DNA of 64,000 nucleotides, from the NCBI RefSeq assembly GCF_000413855.1, contig NZ_ATGG01000003.1:1-64000 (forward strand), read 5' to 3'. This document shows positions 8,963 to 17,080 of the stretch, one piece after another. This DNA comes from Acinetobacter gyllenbergii CIP 110306 = MTCC 11365 (GTDB lineage Bacteria; Pseudomonadota; Gammaproteobacteria; Pseudomonadales; Moraxellaceae). The notes under the pieces were generated by a model that was given only the letters and a program-made list of their open reading frames with translations, was not told the DNA's origin and searched no databases. The translations under genes were made by a program, and so were the position numbers. The stretch's first letter is position 1, and every line of letters begins with the position of its first letter.

Positions 8963-9228
8963 ATGTTAACGATTTTAGTTGAAATAATGATGAGTGTATT
9001 TATAGCTAATTTTAAGGCTTCTGAACACCCTATAATAAATATAGTGGTAAGAGGAATTTTAATTATGATAACAATTTTTTTCTTGGATTGTTTTCTTCCC
9101 TTGTAAATGGGCGAGAAATTTCAGTCGGATTCACATTGATGGTTGGTTTTGTAGGAGGGCTAGTTATTAGTATTTTAGTGTTTTTAATTGAATTTATCTG
9201 TGATTATATATGGGGTAAGGAGAAATAA
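8963..9228 (+). pseudogene. Small membrane protein 7 of the array, split by a 7-T tract
   Basis: The ATG at 8963 has no stop codon before it in the reading frame coming from copy 6. Frame 0 carries the conserved N-terminal half and ends at TAA 9104-9106. A -1 shift after TTC 9080-9082 reads CTT GGA TTG and restores the second half (NGREISVGFTLMVGFVGGL, tail WGKEK), with a stop at 9226-9228. The restored product aligns without gaps to copy 1. The downstream gene begins three bases later. Confidence 0.68.
9076..9082 (+). other. Slippery heptamer T TTT TTC in copy 7
   Basis: Third instance of the heptamer in the same phase (ATT TTT TTC) and at the same position in the gene. Use as a shift site is hypothetical. 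Confidence 0.5.
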
Positions 9229-9231
9229 ATT

Positions 9232-9504
9232 ATGTTAACAATTCTTGCAGAGGTAATTGTTGCATTTTTTGTTTCTAATTATAAGTCAGAAGAATATCCA
9301 TATTTAACTAGTTTTGTTAAAGGAATGGTCATTGGCTTTTTTGCATTTGTCATTGGCAATATTTTAGATTTAATCAAAGGTAATCTAATGAGTTTTCCTC
9401 AGCAAGTTTTGTTTTTTTTACTTTCATTTGGATTAGGTTTAATAATGTTTCTATTTTTTTCACTTTTCAGATGGTTAGAGAGAACAGATTTTGGTAAAAA
9501 ATAA
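9232..9504 (+). CDS. Divergent member of the small membrane protein family, end of block B
   Basis: A 90-residue protein. The start MLTILAEVIVAFFVSNYKSE is recognisably related to MLTILVEIMMSVFIANFKAS, but the rest differs (EEYPYLTSFVKGMVIGFFAF, then DLIKGN). Two hydrophobic segments precede a charged tail (RWLERTDFGKK). It contains an 8-T run (9412-9419) in an intact frame, so the sequence does report T8 runs locally. Like the gene at 7513 it closes a block and precedes an orphan toxin tip. Function unknown. Confidence 0.62.
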   Translation: MLTILAEVIVAFFVSNYKSEEYPYLTSFVKGMVIGFFAFVIGNILDLIKGNLMSFPQQVLFFLLSFGLGLIMFLFFSLFRWLERTDFGKK

Positions 9505-9551
9505 AGAATTATAATTTTTAATAAATAAGTTTTATAGAAATAATTAAATTA

Positions 9552-9816
9552 TAACCGATATCAATCTAGTTCGTACGGGCGGTGTGGCTGCAACCAGTGC
9601 GGTTACAGGGGCATGGGGGCGAGTACATCAGCTGCAGCAGGTTTTGGTCAAGTGGGTTGGAGTAGCATTGCATTAAACGCTCCTAAAGCAGGAAGTTTTA
9701 TTAAAAACAATGCATCTGGATTTCTTATATTTGCCAATGAACAGGTAATAGGTCAAGCAAGTTCACGTGCGGTGAAAGCAGCAACTGCCCCTAAAGACGA
9801 ACAAAGTAAGAAATAA
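9552..9816 (+). pseudogene. Orphan Rhs toxin tip 2, frameshifted
   Basis: Homology to rhs starts further upstream than in tip 1 (TDINLVRTGGVAATSAVTG). A G run has five G (GCATGGGGGCG) where tip 1 has six (GCATGGGGGGCG), so the upstream part is out of frame; an ATG at 9613 opens the last 67 codons. It ends with the same KDEQSKK, stop and AAGGTG site as the other tips. No expression signal is visible. Confidence 0.78.
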
Positions 9817-9824
9817 GGTGAAAT

Positions 9825-9889
9825 AAAATTATAATCATTCTAGTTGAAATGATTATGAGTGTATTTATAGCCAATTTTAAAGCTTCATA
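9825..9889 (+). pseudogene. Remnant of a small membrane protein gene
   Basis: This stretch keeps the ILVEMIMSVFIANFKAS coding segment but has lost the start codon (AAATAAAATTATAATC in place of ATATGTTAACC) and stops after GCT TCA TAA. It marks the decayed right end of the array. Confidence 0.75.
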
Positions 9890-10034
9890 ACCCCCTTGTG
9901 AGCATAGCTGGATGGCTACACCAGTTTTTTAGTTTCTAAACGTATTCTTTTTCCATGATTTAGATTTTTGGAAAAAATTAGGTAGAGTGTTTTTAGAAAA
10001 AATCTATGAGAAAATTTGATTAGGTAACTTTGAT
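9890..10034. other. Junction after the array
   Basis: No gene. A weak short hairpin (CTGG, CCAG) followed by six T at about 9909-9933 could end transcription of the array, but the stem is only four base pairs. Confidence 0.25.
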
Positions 10035-10286
10035 ATGGACGATGTTTCATCTAGTAAGAAAAAATTAAAATTTAAAGTGTATGTGATGTGTGGTTGGCCG
10101 CTTATCTTGGTCCTCATTGGTGGAGCCGTTGGAGGTGGCTTAGGAGGAATCGCTTATCTACTTAACTTAAAACTATATAACTCTAATTTATCAAATATCG
10201 TTAAAATAATTTTGAATATATTAGTTGGGTCCACAGCTATTTTTTTGTGGTCTGTTATAAGAGCATATATTCAATCAAGTTTTTGA
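10035..10286 (+). CDS. Small two-transmembrane protein of unknown function
   Basis: An 83-residue protein: basic N-terminus (SSSKKKLKFK), a Gly-rich membrane segment (PLILVLIGGAVGGGLGGIAY), a second membrane segment (IILNILVGSTAIFLWSVI) and a short tail. A ribosome-binding-like AGGT lies about ten bases before the ATG. It shows no similarity to the array genes but lies directly behind the array, so it may be another cargo or immunity gene of the Rhs locus. I do not recognise it. Confidence 0.55.
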   Translation: MDDVSSSKKKLKFKVYVMCGWPLILVLIGGAVGGGLGGIAYLLNLKLYNSNLSNIVKIILNILVGSTAIFLWSVIRAYIQSSF

Positions 10287-10315
10287 AATTAGATAATTAT
10301 TTTGAAAGATTTTTT

Positions 10316-10492
10316 ATGTATATAGTAGGAGGACTGAAGAATGTTCTTTATCTCAAGTTATACAAAAATTTGCCTATTTTCAGAAATAAGCTGAATAAAG
10401 ATAAGACTTTTCTTGAGGTCATTAATATTGTTCATGATGCAAGCAACATCATTAAATATCATCCCGATAAGTTAATAGATTGCCGATGCTGA
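10316..10492 (+). CDS. Doubtful short ORF or gene fragment
   Basis: From the ATG at 10316 there are 58 codons (MYIVGGLKNVLYLKLYKN, then FLEVINIVHDASNIIKYHP). No good ribosome-binding site precedes it; the frame is also open upstream to a GTG at 10247 that overlaps the previous gene. The composition is protein-like at its end but I recognise no family. It may be the tail of a decayed gene. Confidence 0.3.
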   Translation: MYIVGGLKNVLYLKLYKNLPIFRNKLNKDKTFLEVINIVHDASNIIKYHPDKLIDCRC

Positions 10493-10502
10493 TCAGACTC
10501 AC

Positions 10503-10534
10503 ATCATAAAATCATAAAATCATAAAATCATAAA
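10503..10534. repeat. Four tandem copies of the 8-mer ATCATAAA
   Basis: A perfect 8-base direct repeat in four copies just after the short ORF and upstream of the hutC promoter. It is a simple repeat with potential for length variation; no function is evident. Confidence 0.85.
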
Positions 10535-10616
10535 AGCTAAAATAGATTGTATGTTTTTAAGGACAAAACGGAATGCTTTGTATGTTATTTGGCCTAAATT
10601 GTTTATTTGTATAGGC

Positions 10617-10628
10617 TTGTATATACAA
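10617..10628. promoter_or_regulatory. Probable HutC operator before hutC
   Basis: The perfect 12-base palindrome TTGTATATACAA lies 55 bases before hutC. HutC repressors of other bacteria bind TGTATATACA-type sites, and the same core occurs before hutU, so autoregulation of hutCD is likely. Confidence 0.75.
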
Positions 10629-10682
10629 TTATTCTAAATTCAATATACTATGACTTATAGTATTTAGTATGAGTTTTAGCCA

Positions 10683-11435
10683 ATGTCAAGAGCGACAAAG
10701 CAAAACGATTTAGATTTGTCCTTAGAAGAAGATAGTCCTGTTCCTTTGTATTTGCGTGTGAAACAAATGATTTCACAAAAAATCTATGAAGGAACATGGA
10801 CGGTCAATAAAAAGATTCCTTCAGAAAGTGAATTGGTCAATTTACTCGGCTGTAGCCGTATGACCGTGAATCGTGCCTTGCGCGAGCTGACCAGTGAAGG
10901 TCTGTTGGTACGTATCCAAGGTGTTGGTTCTTTTGTTGCCGAAGGACAAGGGCGTACTGCTTTATTTCATGTCAATAATATTGCCGAAGAAATCATTGCC
11001 CGAAATCATAAGCACCATGCCGAAGTCTTGGTACTGGAACAGATTCAGGCCAATGCGGAACAAAGCATGTTGATGCAGATTAGAGAAGGACAAAAGCTCT
11101 TTCACTCGATCATTGTGCATTATGAAAATGATGTGCCCGTACAGATTGAAGATCGACTGGTCGATCCGATGTTGATTCCAGATTACTTGGCACAAGATTT
11201 TAAAAGTATTACACCCAATGCATATTTAATGTCAAAAGCACCTGTGACCGAAGGCGAACATGTGGTGACAGCAATTTTGGCTTCCGCACAAGAATGCAAA
11301 TGGCTGAAAATCAATAAGACTGAACCATGTCTATTGATTCGTCGTCGCACTTGGTCGAATAAACAACTTATTTCTAGTGCGCGATTGATCTATCCAGGTA
11401 GCCGTTATTATCTGGAAGGTAAATTTACTCAATGA
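10683..11435 (+). CDS. hutC: Histidine utilisation repressor HutC
   Basis: A 250-residue GntR-family regulator. Residues about 17-85 form the winged helix (PLYLRVKQMI, PSESELVNLLGCSRMTVNRA, EGLLVRIQGVGSFV). The rest matches the UTRA effector domain that in HutC senses urocanate. It probably represses both hutCD and the hutU operon, since palindromic sites precede both. The stop overlaps the hutD start by four bases (ATGA). The length is typical for the family. Confidence 0.92.
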   Translation: MSRATKQNDLDLSLEEDSPVPLYLRVKQMISQKIYEGTWTVNKKIPSESELVNLLGCSRMTVNRALRELTSEGLLVRIQGVGSFVAEGQGRTALFHVNNIAEEIIARNHKHHAEVLVLEQIQANAEQSMLMQIREGQKLFHSIIVHYENDVPVQIEDRLVDPMLIPDYLAQDFKSITPNAYLMSKAPVTEGEHVVTAILASAQECKWLKINKTEPCLLIRRRTWSNKQLISSARLIYPGSRYYLEGKFTQ

Positions 11436-12013
11436 TTCAACACTTAGGCGCAGCTGATTATCAGCAGATGCTGTGGAAGAATGGCGCAGGTTATACCATT
11501 GAGCTTGCCCGAAGTGACGGTGATAGTCTGGATGCGTTTGATTGGCGTATTTCCATGGCGGATGTCAAAACTTCGGGTGATTTTTCCAAGTTTAATGGCA
11601 TGCAGCGTATCCTCACGGTATTGGAAGGTGCTGGCATCATACTGAATATTGACGATGATACTGAACATCTGAAAACCTTACAGTCCGCACAATTTAGCGG
11701 GGATAGCACGACCAGTTGTGAACTCAGCAATGGGCCGATTCGGGACTTTAATCTGATTTATAATCCTGAAAAATGGAATTCTCGCTATCAATGGCTGTGT
11801 GAGACGACTATTACTGAAATTTTCAGTACAGCCGATCTGATTTTTATTTTTAATCACAGTCAAGAACCATTAGAAATTGAAGTAGAGCAACAGATTTTCT
11901 GTTTAGCCCAGCATGAAAGTCTTCAAATTCAGCAGCCAAAATCATTGAAAAAACTGGTTTTAAAATCACAACGTTTACAGCAAGCTTGTCTAATCGAACT
12001 TACAAAAAATTAA
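11432..12013 (+). CDS. hutD: HutD family protein
   Basis: A 193-residue protein of the HutD family (cupin-like), with the usual start IQHLGAADYQQMLWKNGAGY and the segment DFDWRISMADVKTSGDFS-like (here FDWRISMADVKTSG). HutD is regularly found in hut operons and is thought to tune the pathway rather than catalyse a step. It is translationally coupled to hutC by an ATGA overlap and followed by a strong terminator, so hutCD is a separate unit from the catabolic genes. Confidence 0.88.
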   Translation: MIQHLGAADYQQMLWKNGAGYTIELARSDGDSLDAFDWRISMADVKTSGDFSKFNGMQRILTVLEGAGIILNIDDDTEHLKTLQSAQFSGDSTTSCELSNGPIRDFNLIYNPEKWNSRYQWLCETTITEIFSTADLIFIFNHSQEPLEIEVEQQIFCLAQHESLQIQQPKSLKKLVLKSQRLQQACLIELTKN

Positions 12014-12030
12014 GTTTTTTACATTTTCTT

Positions 12031-12065
12031 AAAACACATACAACCTCAGGTTGTATGTGTTTTTT
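12031..12065 (+). terminator. Rho-independent terminator after hutD
   Basis: Inverted repeat ACACATACAACCT / AGGTTGTATGTGT (12034-12046 and 12048-12060) followed by a run of T. It separates hutCD from hutU. Confidence 0.88.
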
Positions 12066-12172
12066 ATTGCAAAAATAAAAATAAGTCTATTTATTTCATA
12101 AGCTTGTAAATTATTTTCATAAAAGCATTGAAAAGCATCTTTTCAAGATAAAAGTTTTGTGTAGTATATAGA

Positions 12173-12182
12173 TGTATATACA
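12173..12182. promoter_or_regulatory. Probable HutC operator before hutU
   Basis: The palindrome TGTATATACA lies 70 bases before the hutU start and shares its core with the site before hutC. It is the likely repressor site for the catabolic operon. Confidence 0.75.
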
Positions 12183-12251
12183 AGTTAATACATTGCTATA
12201 CAGTAAAGCAGGTTAATTTGCTGATTCAAACTCAATGGAAGGAGTCCGATT

Positions 12252-13928
12252 GTGACAACAACGACAACAAAATTTCGTGATGTAGAAATTCGCGCACCAC
12301 GTGGTACAAAGCTCAATGCAAAAAGCTGGTTAACAGAAGCGCCTTTACGCATGCTGATGAACAATCTTGACCCTGATGTTGCAGAAAATCCAAAAGAGCT
12401 TGTTGTTTACGGTGGTATCGGTCGTGCTGCACGTAACTGGGAATGTTTTGACAAGATCGTTGAAACACTTAAAAATTTAGAAACAGATGAAACCTTGTTG
12501 GTTCAATCAGGTAAGCCTGTTGGCGTATTCAAAACGCATAAAGATGCACCGCGTGTTTTGATTGCGAACTCGAATCTTGTACCACATTGGGGAACTTGGG
12601 AGCATTTCAATGAATTGGATGCCAAAGGTCTTGCAATGTATGGTCAGATGACAGCGGGTTCTTGGATTTATATTGGTAGCCAAGGCATTGTACAAGGCAC
12701 ATATGAAACTTTTGTAGAAGCAGGTCGTCAACATTATAACGGTGATTTAACAGGTCGTTGGGTGTTGACTGCTGGTTTAGGTGGTATGGGTGGTGCACAA
12801 CCTTTAGCTGCAACACTTGCAGGTGCATGTTCACTTAATATCGAATGCCAACAGACCAGTATTGATTTCCGTTTACGTACTCGTTATGTCGATGAGCAAG
12901 CAACTGATTTAGATGATGCTTTGGCGCGAATTGAAAAATACACTAAAGAAGGCAAAGCAGTTTCGATTGCACTGCATGGCAATGCCGCTGAAATTTTACC
13001 TGAGTTAGTTCGTCGCGGTGTACACCCAGATATGGTGACCGACCAAACCAGCGCACATGATCCGTTAAATGGTTATTTACCAATTGGCTGGACATGGGAA
13101 GAGTACCGTCAGCGCGCTAAAACTGAGCCAGAAGCGGTGGTCAAAGCGGCTAAACAATCAATGGCGCAGCACGTTCAAGCGATGTTGGATTTCCAGAAAA
13201 TGGGTGTTCCAACTTTTGATTATGGCAACAACATCCGTCAAATGGCACAAGACGAAGGCGTAAAAAATGCCTTTGATTTCCCAGGCTTCGTTCCTGCTTA
13301 TATCCGTCCATTGTTCTGCCGCGGTATTGGTCCATTCCGTTGGGCGGCACTTTCAGGTGATCCAGAAGATATCTATAAGACAGATGCCAAAGTAAAAGAA
13401 CTCATTCCAGATGATGAACATTTACATCGCTGGTTAGATATGGCGCGTGAACGTATCAGCTTCCAAGGTTTACCAGCACGTATTTGCTGGGTGGGCTTAG
13501 GCTTACGTGCAAAATTGGGCTTGGCATTCAATGAAATGGTGCGTAGCGGTGAACTTTCAGCACCGATCGTGATTGGTCGTGACCATTTGGATTCAGGTTC
13601 AGTATCGAGTCCAAACCGTGAAACAGAATCAATGAAAGATGGTTCAGATGCTGTATCTGACTGGCCGTTATTAAATGCCTTGCTCAATACGGCAGGCGGT
13701 GCGACTTGGGTGTCATTGCATCACGGCGGTGGTGTAGGTATGGGCTTTTCGCAACATTCAGGCGTGGTCATCGTGTGTGATGGCACCGATGAAGCAGCAG
13801 CACGTATTGCACGTGTACTGACCAATGACCCTGCAACAGGGGTGATGCGTCATGCCGATGCAGGTTATGACATTGCGATTGATTGTGCCAAAGAGCAAGG
13901 CTTGAACTTGCCAATGATCACACAATAA
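12252..13928 (+). CDS. hutU: Urocanate hydratase
   Basis: A 558-residue protein converting urocanate to 4-imidazolone-5-propionate, the second step of histidine breakdown, in the cytoplasm. It has the NAD-binding segment ([20 protein letters not shown]) and the conserved [20 protein letters not shown] with the active-site Cys at about residue 412. The start is a GTG with a strong AAGGAG site seven bases before it. It is the first gene of the catabolic operon hutU-hutH-hutT-hutI-hutG-gdhA, preceded by a HutC-type operator. Confidence 0.97.
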   Translation: MTTTTTKFRDVEIRAPRGTKLNAKSWLTEAPLRMLMNNLDPDVAENPKELVVYGGIGRAARNWECFDKIVETLKNLETDETLLVQSGKPVGVFKTHKDAPRVLIANSNLVPHWGTWEHFNELDAKGLAMYGQMTAGSWIYIGSQGIVQGTYETFVEAGRQHYNGDLTGRWVLTAGLGGMGGAQPLAATLAGACSLNIECQQTSIDFRLRTRYVDEQATDLDDALARIEKYTKEGKAVSIALHGNAAEILPELVRRGVHPDMVTDQTSAHDPLNGYLPIGWTWEEYRQRAKTEPEAVVKAAKQSMAQHVQAMLDFQKMGVPTFDYGNNIRQMAQDEGVKNAFDFPGFVPAYIRPLFCRGIGPFRWAALSGDPEDIYKTDAKVKELIPDDEHLHRWLDMARERISFQGLPARICWVGLGLRAKLGLAFNEMVRSGELSAPIVIGRDHLDSGSVSSPNRETESMKDGSDAVSDWPLLNALLNTAGGATWVSLHHGGGVGMGFSQHSGVVIVCDGTDEAAARIARVLTNDPATGVMRHADAGYDIAIDCAKEQGLNLPMITQ

Positions 13929-13941
13929 ACAGACAAGGACA

Positions 13942-13979
13942 TTACGATGCTTTTTGCAATTGTGCATCCAGCATCGTAA
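13942..13979 (+). other. Intercistronic hairpin between hutU and hutH
   Basis: Ten-base-pair stem TTACGATGCT / AGCATCGTAA with an 18-base loop and no T run. It more likely affects mRNA stability or differential expression than full termination. Confidence 0.6.
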
Positions 13980-14012
13980 GCGAACAATAGAGTGCAAAAC
14001 AGGACGCCAATA

Positions 14013-15551
14013 ATGGAACTTTTAATTCAAGCCGGCAAACTCACCTTAGCAGACCTCCGTAAAGCCTATTTCAATCCAATTAAAGTCAAGTTGGACGACA
14101 GTGCTTCAGCAGGAATCGATGCCAGCGTTGCTTGTGTGGAACAAATCGTCAATGAAGGTCGTACCGCATATGGTATCAATACCGGTTTTGGCTTACTCGC
14201 TTCGACTAAAATTGCACCAGAAGACTTAGAACAATTACAACGTTCTTTAGTACTTTCACATGCAGCTGGTGTAGGCGAGCCATTGGATGATGCCATGGTG
14301 CGTTTGATCATGTTGCTAAAAGCAAATAGCTTGGCACGTGGCTTTTCGGGGATTCGCCGCAAAGTGATTGATGCATTGTTGGCTTTGATCAATGCAGAAG
14401 TGTATCCACATATTCCATTGAAAGGCTCTGTTGGTGCTTCGGGTGACTTGGCGCCGCTTGCACACATGTCTTTGGTGTTAATTGGTGAAAGTAAAGCACG
14501 CTATAAGGGTGAATGGTTACCTGCGGTTGAAGCACTCAAAATTGCAGGTTTAGAGCCGATTTCTTTGGCGGCAAAAGAAGGCTTGGCACTGCTGAATGGC
14601 ACACAGGCATCCACTGCTTATGCATTACGTGGTTTATTCGAAGCTGAAGATTTATTTGCCGCAGCAACTGTCTGTGGTGGTTTAAGCGTTGAAGCAATGC
14701 TGGGTTCACGTGCACCATTCGATGCACGTATCCATGAAGTGCGCGGTCAACGTGGTCAAATTGATGTGGCTGCTGCCTATCGTGACTTATTGACTGAATC
14801 GAGTGAAATTTCTCATTCACATGAAGATTGCAGTAAGGTTCAAGACCCGTACTCACTTCGTTGCCAACCTCAAGTCATGGGTGCTTGCTTGACTCAAATT
14901 CGTCAAGCTGCAGAAGTATTGGAAATTGAATCAAATGCGGTATCTGATAACCCATTGGTCTTTGCTGCTGAAGGTGATGTGATCTCAGGCGGTAATTTCC
15001 ATGCAGAGCCTGTGGCAATGGCTGCCGATAACCTTGCATTGGCAATTGCAGAAATTGGTTCACTGTCTGAACGTCGTATTTCGATGATGATGGACCGTCA
15101 TATGTCACAATTGCCGCCATTCTTGGTTGCCAATGGTGGAGTCAACTCTGGCTTCATGATTGCTCAAGTAACAGCCGCTGCGTTAGCAAGTGACAATAAA
15201 GCACTTGCACATCCTGCCAGTGTTGATAGTTTACCGACTTCTGCAAATCAGGAAGACCATGTTTCCATGGCACCGAATGCAGGCAAACGTTTGTGGTATA
15301 TGGCTGATAACGTTCGCGGCATTCTTGCAGTTGAGTGGTTAGGTGCATGTCAGGGACTTGATTTCCGTGAAGGATTGAAGAGTTCTCCAAAACTTGAGCG
15401 TGCGCGTAAAGTGTTACGTGATCAAGTGCCTTATTACAGTGAAGATCGTTTCTTTGCACCCGATATCGAGCAGGCGAGTGAATTGCTTGCAAGTGGTTGT
15501 TTGAACGAACTACTCATTCCAAAGCTATTACCAAGTTTGTCAGAAGTGTGA
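14013..15551 (+). CDS. hutH: Histidine ammonia-lyase
   Basis: Converts L-histidine to urocanate and ammonia, the first step of the pathway. The Ala-Ser-Gly triplet that forms the MIO prosthetic group is at residues 142-144 ([14 protein letters not shown]), with Ser143 as in known enzymes. The ATG at 14013 was chosen over the upstream GTG at 13992 because AGGA lies eight bases before it and the product begins [16 protein letters not shown], the usual N-terminus. Length 512 residues is normal. It lies downstream of hutU after a hairpin spacer. Confidence 0.97.
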   Translation: MELLIQAGKLTLADLRKAYFNPIKVKLDDSASAGIDASVACVEQIVNEGRTAYGINTGFGLLASTKIAPEDLEQLQRSLVLSHAAGVGEPLDDAMVRLIMLLKANSLARGFSGIRRKVIDALLALINAEVYPHIPLKGSVGASGDLAPLAHMSLVLIGESKARYKGEWLPAVEALKIAGLEPISLAAKEGLALLNGTQASTAYALRGLFEAEDLFAAATVCGGLSVEAMLGSRAPFDARIHEVRGQRGQIDVAAAYRDLLTESSEISHSHEDCSKVQDPYSLRCQPQVMGACLTQIRQAAEVLEIESNAVSDNPLVFAAEGDVISGGNFHAEPVAMAADNLALAIAEIGSLSERRISMMMDRHMSQLPPFLVANGGVNSGFMIAQVTAAALASDNKALAHPASVDSLPTSANQEDHVSMAPNAGKRLWYMADNVRGILAVEWLGACQGLDFREGLKSSPKLERARKVLRDQVPYYSEDRFFAPDIEQASELLASGCLNELLIPKLLPSLSEV

Positions 15552-15615
15552 TCAATAAATCGGTCACATGGAGTGGCCGAATCTAACTAAATTTCCTCAA
15601 GGATTGGAGATTATA

Positions 15616-17028
15616 ATGTCACAACACTCCACATTACAGCGGGGCTTAAACACCCGCCATATTCGTTTTTTGGCATTGGGTTCAGCCATTGGGACAGGAC
15701 TCTTTTACGGTTCAGCAACAGCCATCAAAATGGCTGGTCCATCCGTATTACTTGCTTATATCGTTGCAGGGATTGCAGTCTATATCGTCATGCGTGCATT
15801 GGGTGAAATGGCGGTACGCAATCCAGTTTCGGGTTCATTCAGCCATTATGCCTCTCAATATATTGGCCCACTCGCGGGTTTTACCACGGGATGGACCTAC
15901 GTTTTTGAAATGATTATCGTAGCCTTGGCTGATGTCACTGCCTTCGGGATCTATATGGGCTTCTGGTATCCCGATGTCCCTCGTTGGATCTGGATTTTGT
16001 CACTGATCATGTTTCTCGGGGCAATTAACCTGATTCATGTCAAAGTCTTTGGTGAACTTGAATTCTGGCTTTCGATTGTCAAAGTCACTGCCATTGTTGC
16101 CATGATTATCGGCGGTTTAGGTTTGATGTTCTATGGTTTTAACGCTGATCATACTGGCTTTACCACAGGTGTCCAAAATTTATGGATTCATGATGGCTTT
16201 ATGCCAAACGGGATTGCTGGATTAATTGCAAGTTTAGCCGTTGTTGTGTTTGCCTTTGGTGGAATTGAGATCATTGGTATCACGGCAGGTGAGTCAAAAG
16301 ACCCGAAAACGTCGATTCCTAAAGCGATTAATGCTGTACCTGTACGTATCTTGTTGTTCTATGTTTTGACGATTTTCGTATTGATGTCGATTTTCCCGTG
16401 GAACCAAATTGGTAGCCAAGGTAGTCCATTTGTACAAATTTTTGAAAATCTCGGAATTGGATCAGCTGCAACAATTCTGAATATCGTCGTAATTACCGCC
16501 GCAGTGTCTGCCATCAACAGTGATGTATTTGGTGCAGGACGGATGTTGTATGGTATGTCGAATCGCAAACAAGCACCGCAGATATTCCAAAAGGTCTCTA
16601 AAAACGGGGTGCCTTGGATGACTGTTGTGGTGATGGCTGGTGTATTGCTGGTTGGCGTACTACTGAACTACCTGATTCCTGAAAATGTATTCATCATCAT
16701 TGCTTCGATTGCAACATTTGCAACAGTTTGGGTGTGGTTGATGATTTTACTTTCTCAAGTTGCAATGCGTCGCAAGTTGTCGAAAGAAGAAATTAAAGCT
16801 TTGGATTTCCCAGTGATTGGTTGGCCATATGCTCCAGCATTTGCAATTGCGTTCTTAGTCTTTATTTTGGGGATGATGGCATATTTCCCAAATACCAGAC
16901 CTGCAATTTATGTCGGGGCAGGCTGGTTAATCTTACTTTGGATTGCTTATAACATTTGGGTAAAACCTAAGCAAAATACAGTCAAAGAAAATCAGACCTT
17001 GCAACAAAATATCGAAATGGAAAGCTAA
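15616..17028 (+). CDS. hutT: Histidine permease of the amino acid-polyamine-organocation family
   Basis: A 470-residue inner-membrane transporter with about 12 membrane segments. The N-terminus ([20 protein letters not shown]) and [17 protein letters not shown] are typical of bacterial amino acid permeases of the ProY/HutT group. Start 16 codons inside the longest frame was chosen because GGAGA is five bases before ATG 15616. The place between hutH and hutI makes histidine (or urocanate) the likely substrate; that is inferred from context. Confidence 0.87.
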   Translation: MSQHSTLQRGLNTRHIRFLALGSAIGTGLFYGSATAIKMAGPSVLLAYIVAGIAVYIVMRALGEMAVRNPVSGSFSHYASQYIGPLAGFTTGWTYVFEMIIVALADVTAFGIYMGFWYPDVPRWIWILSLIMFLGAINLIHVKVFGELEFWLSIVKVTAIVAMIIGGLGLMFYGFNADHTGFTTGVQNLWIHDGFMPNGIAGLIASLAVVVFAFGGIEIIGITAGESKDPKTSIPKAINAVPVRILLFYVLTIFVLMSIFPWNQIGSQGSPFVQIFENLGIGSAATILNIVVITAAVSAINSDVFGAGRMLYGMSNRKQAPQIFQKVSKNGVPWMTVVVMAGVLLVGVLLNYLIPENVFIIIASIATFATVWVWLMILLSQVAMRRKLSKEEIKALDFPVIGWPYAPAFAIAFLVFILGMMAYFPNTRPAIYVGAGWLILLWIAYNIWVKPKQNTVKENQTLQQNIEMES

Positions 17029-17036
17029 TGATCAAA

Positions 17037-17065
17037 CTGCTCAGGTGTTGATTATGCCTGAGCAG
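17037..17065 (+). other. Intercistronic hairpin between hutT and hutI
   Basis: Nine-base-pair stem CTGCTCAGG / CCTGAGCAG with an 11-base loop and no T run. Like the hairpin before hutH it lies at a gene junction and may set transcript stability. Confidence 0.6.
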
Positions 17066-17080
17066 CGAGAGGAGTTTTAA

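Larger units (their letters stand above)
6437..9889 (+). repeat. Array of duplicated toxin-tip plus immunity-like cassettes
   Basis: The last 240-270 bases of rhs recur at 7917-8150 and 9552-9816, each time ending with the same toxin stop, the same ribosome-binding site (AAGGTG) and a member of one small membrane-protein family. Block A (rhs tip) has four family genes, block B (first orphan tip) has five, and block C (second orphan tip) only a decayed remnant. Blocks A and B both end with a divergent family member just before the next tip. The layout fits duplication of a toxin-tip/immunity unit followed by local amplification of the immunity gene and decay. Orphan tip-immunity modules are known behind rhs and cdiA genes; so many tandem immunity paralogues behind one tip is unusual in my experience. 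Confidence 0.85.

Noticed and set aside
7093..9082. Simple sequencing error as the full explanation of the three split genes
   Set aside because: Not excluded, but nearby 8-T and 9-T runs are reported, and the three copies share the phase; kept as a competing explanation rather than the default.
6437..9889. Insertion sequence or transposon as the cause of the repeats
   Set aside because: No transposase, terminal inverted repeats or target duplications are visible; the units are toxin tip plus immunity-like genes.
10503..10534. Tandem 8-base repeats as a CRISPR-like array
   Set aside because: The units abut with no spacers and no cas genes are present; this is a simple tandem repeat.
14066..14467. 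133-residue minus-strand ORF inside hutH
   Set aside because: It is fully covered by the conserved hutH frame, including the MIO region; its composition is that of an antisense shadow.
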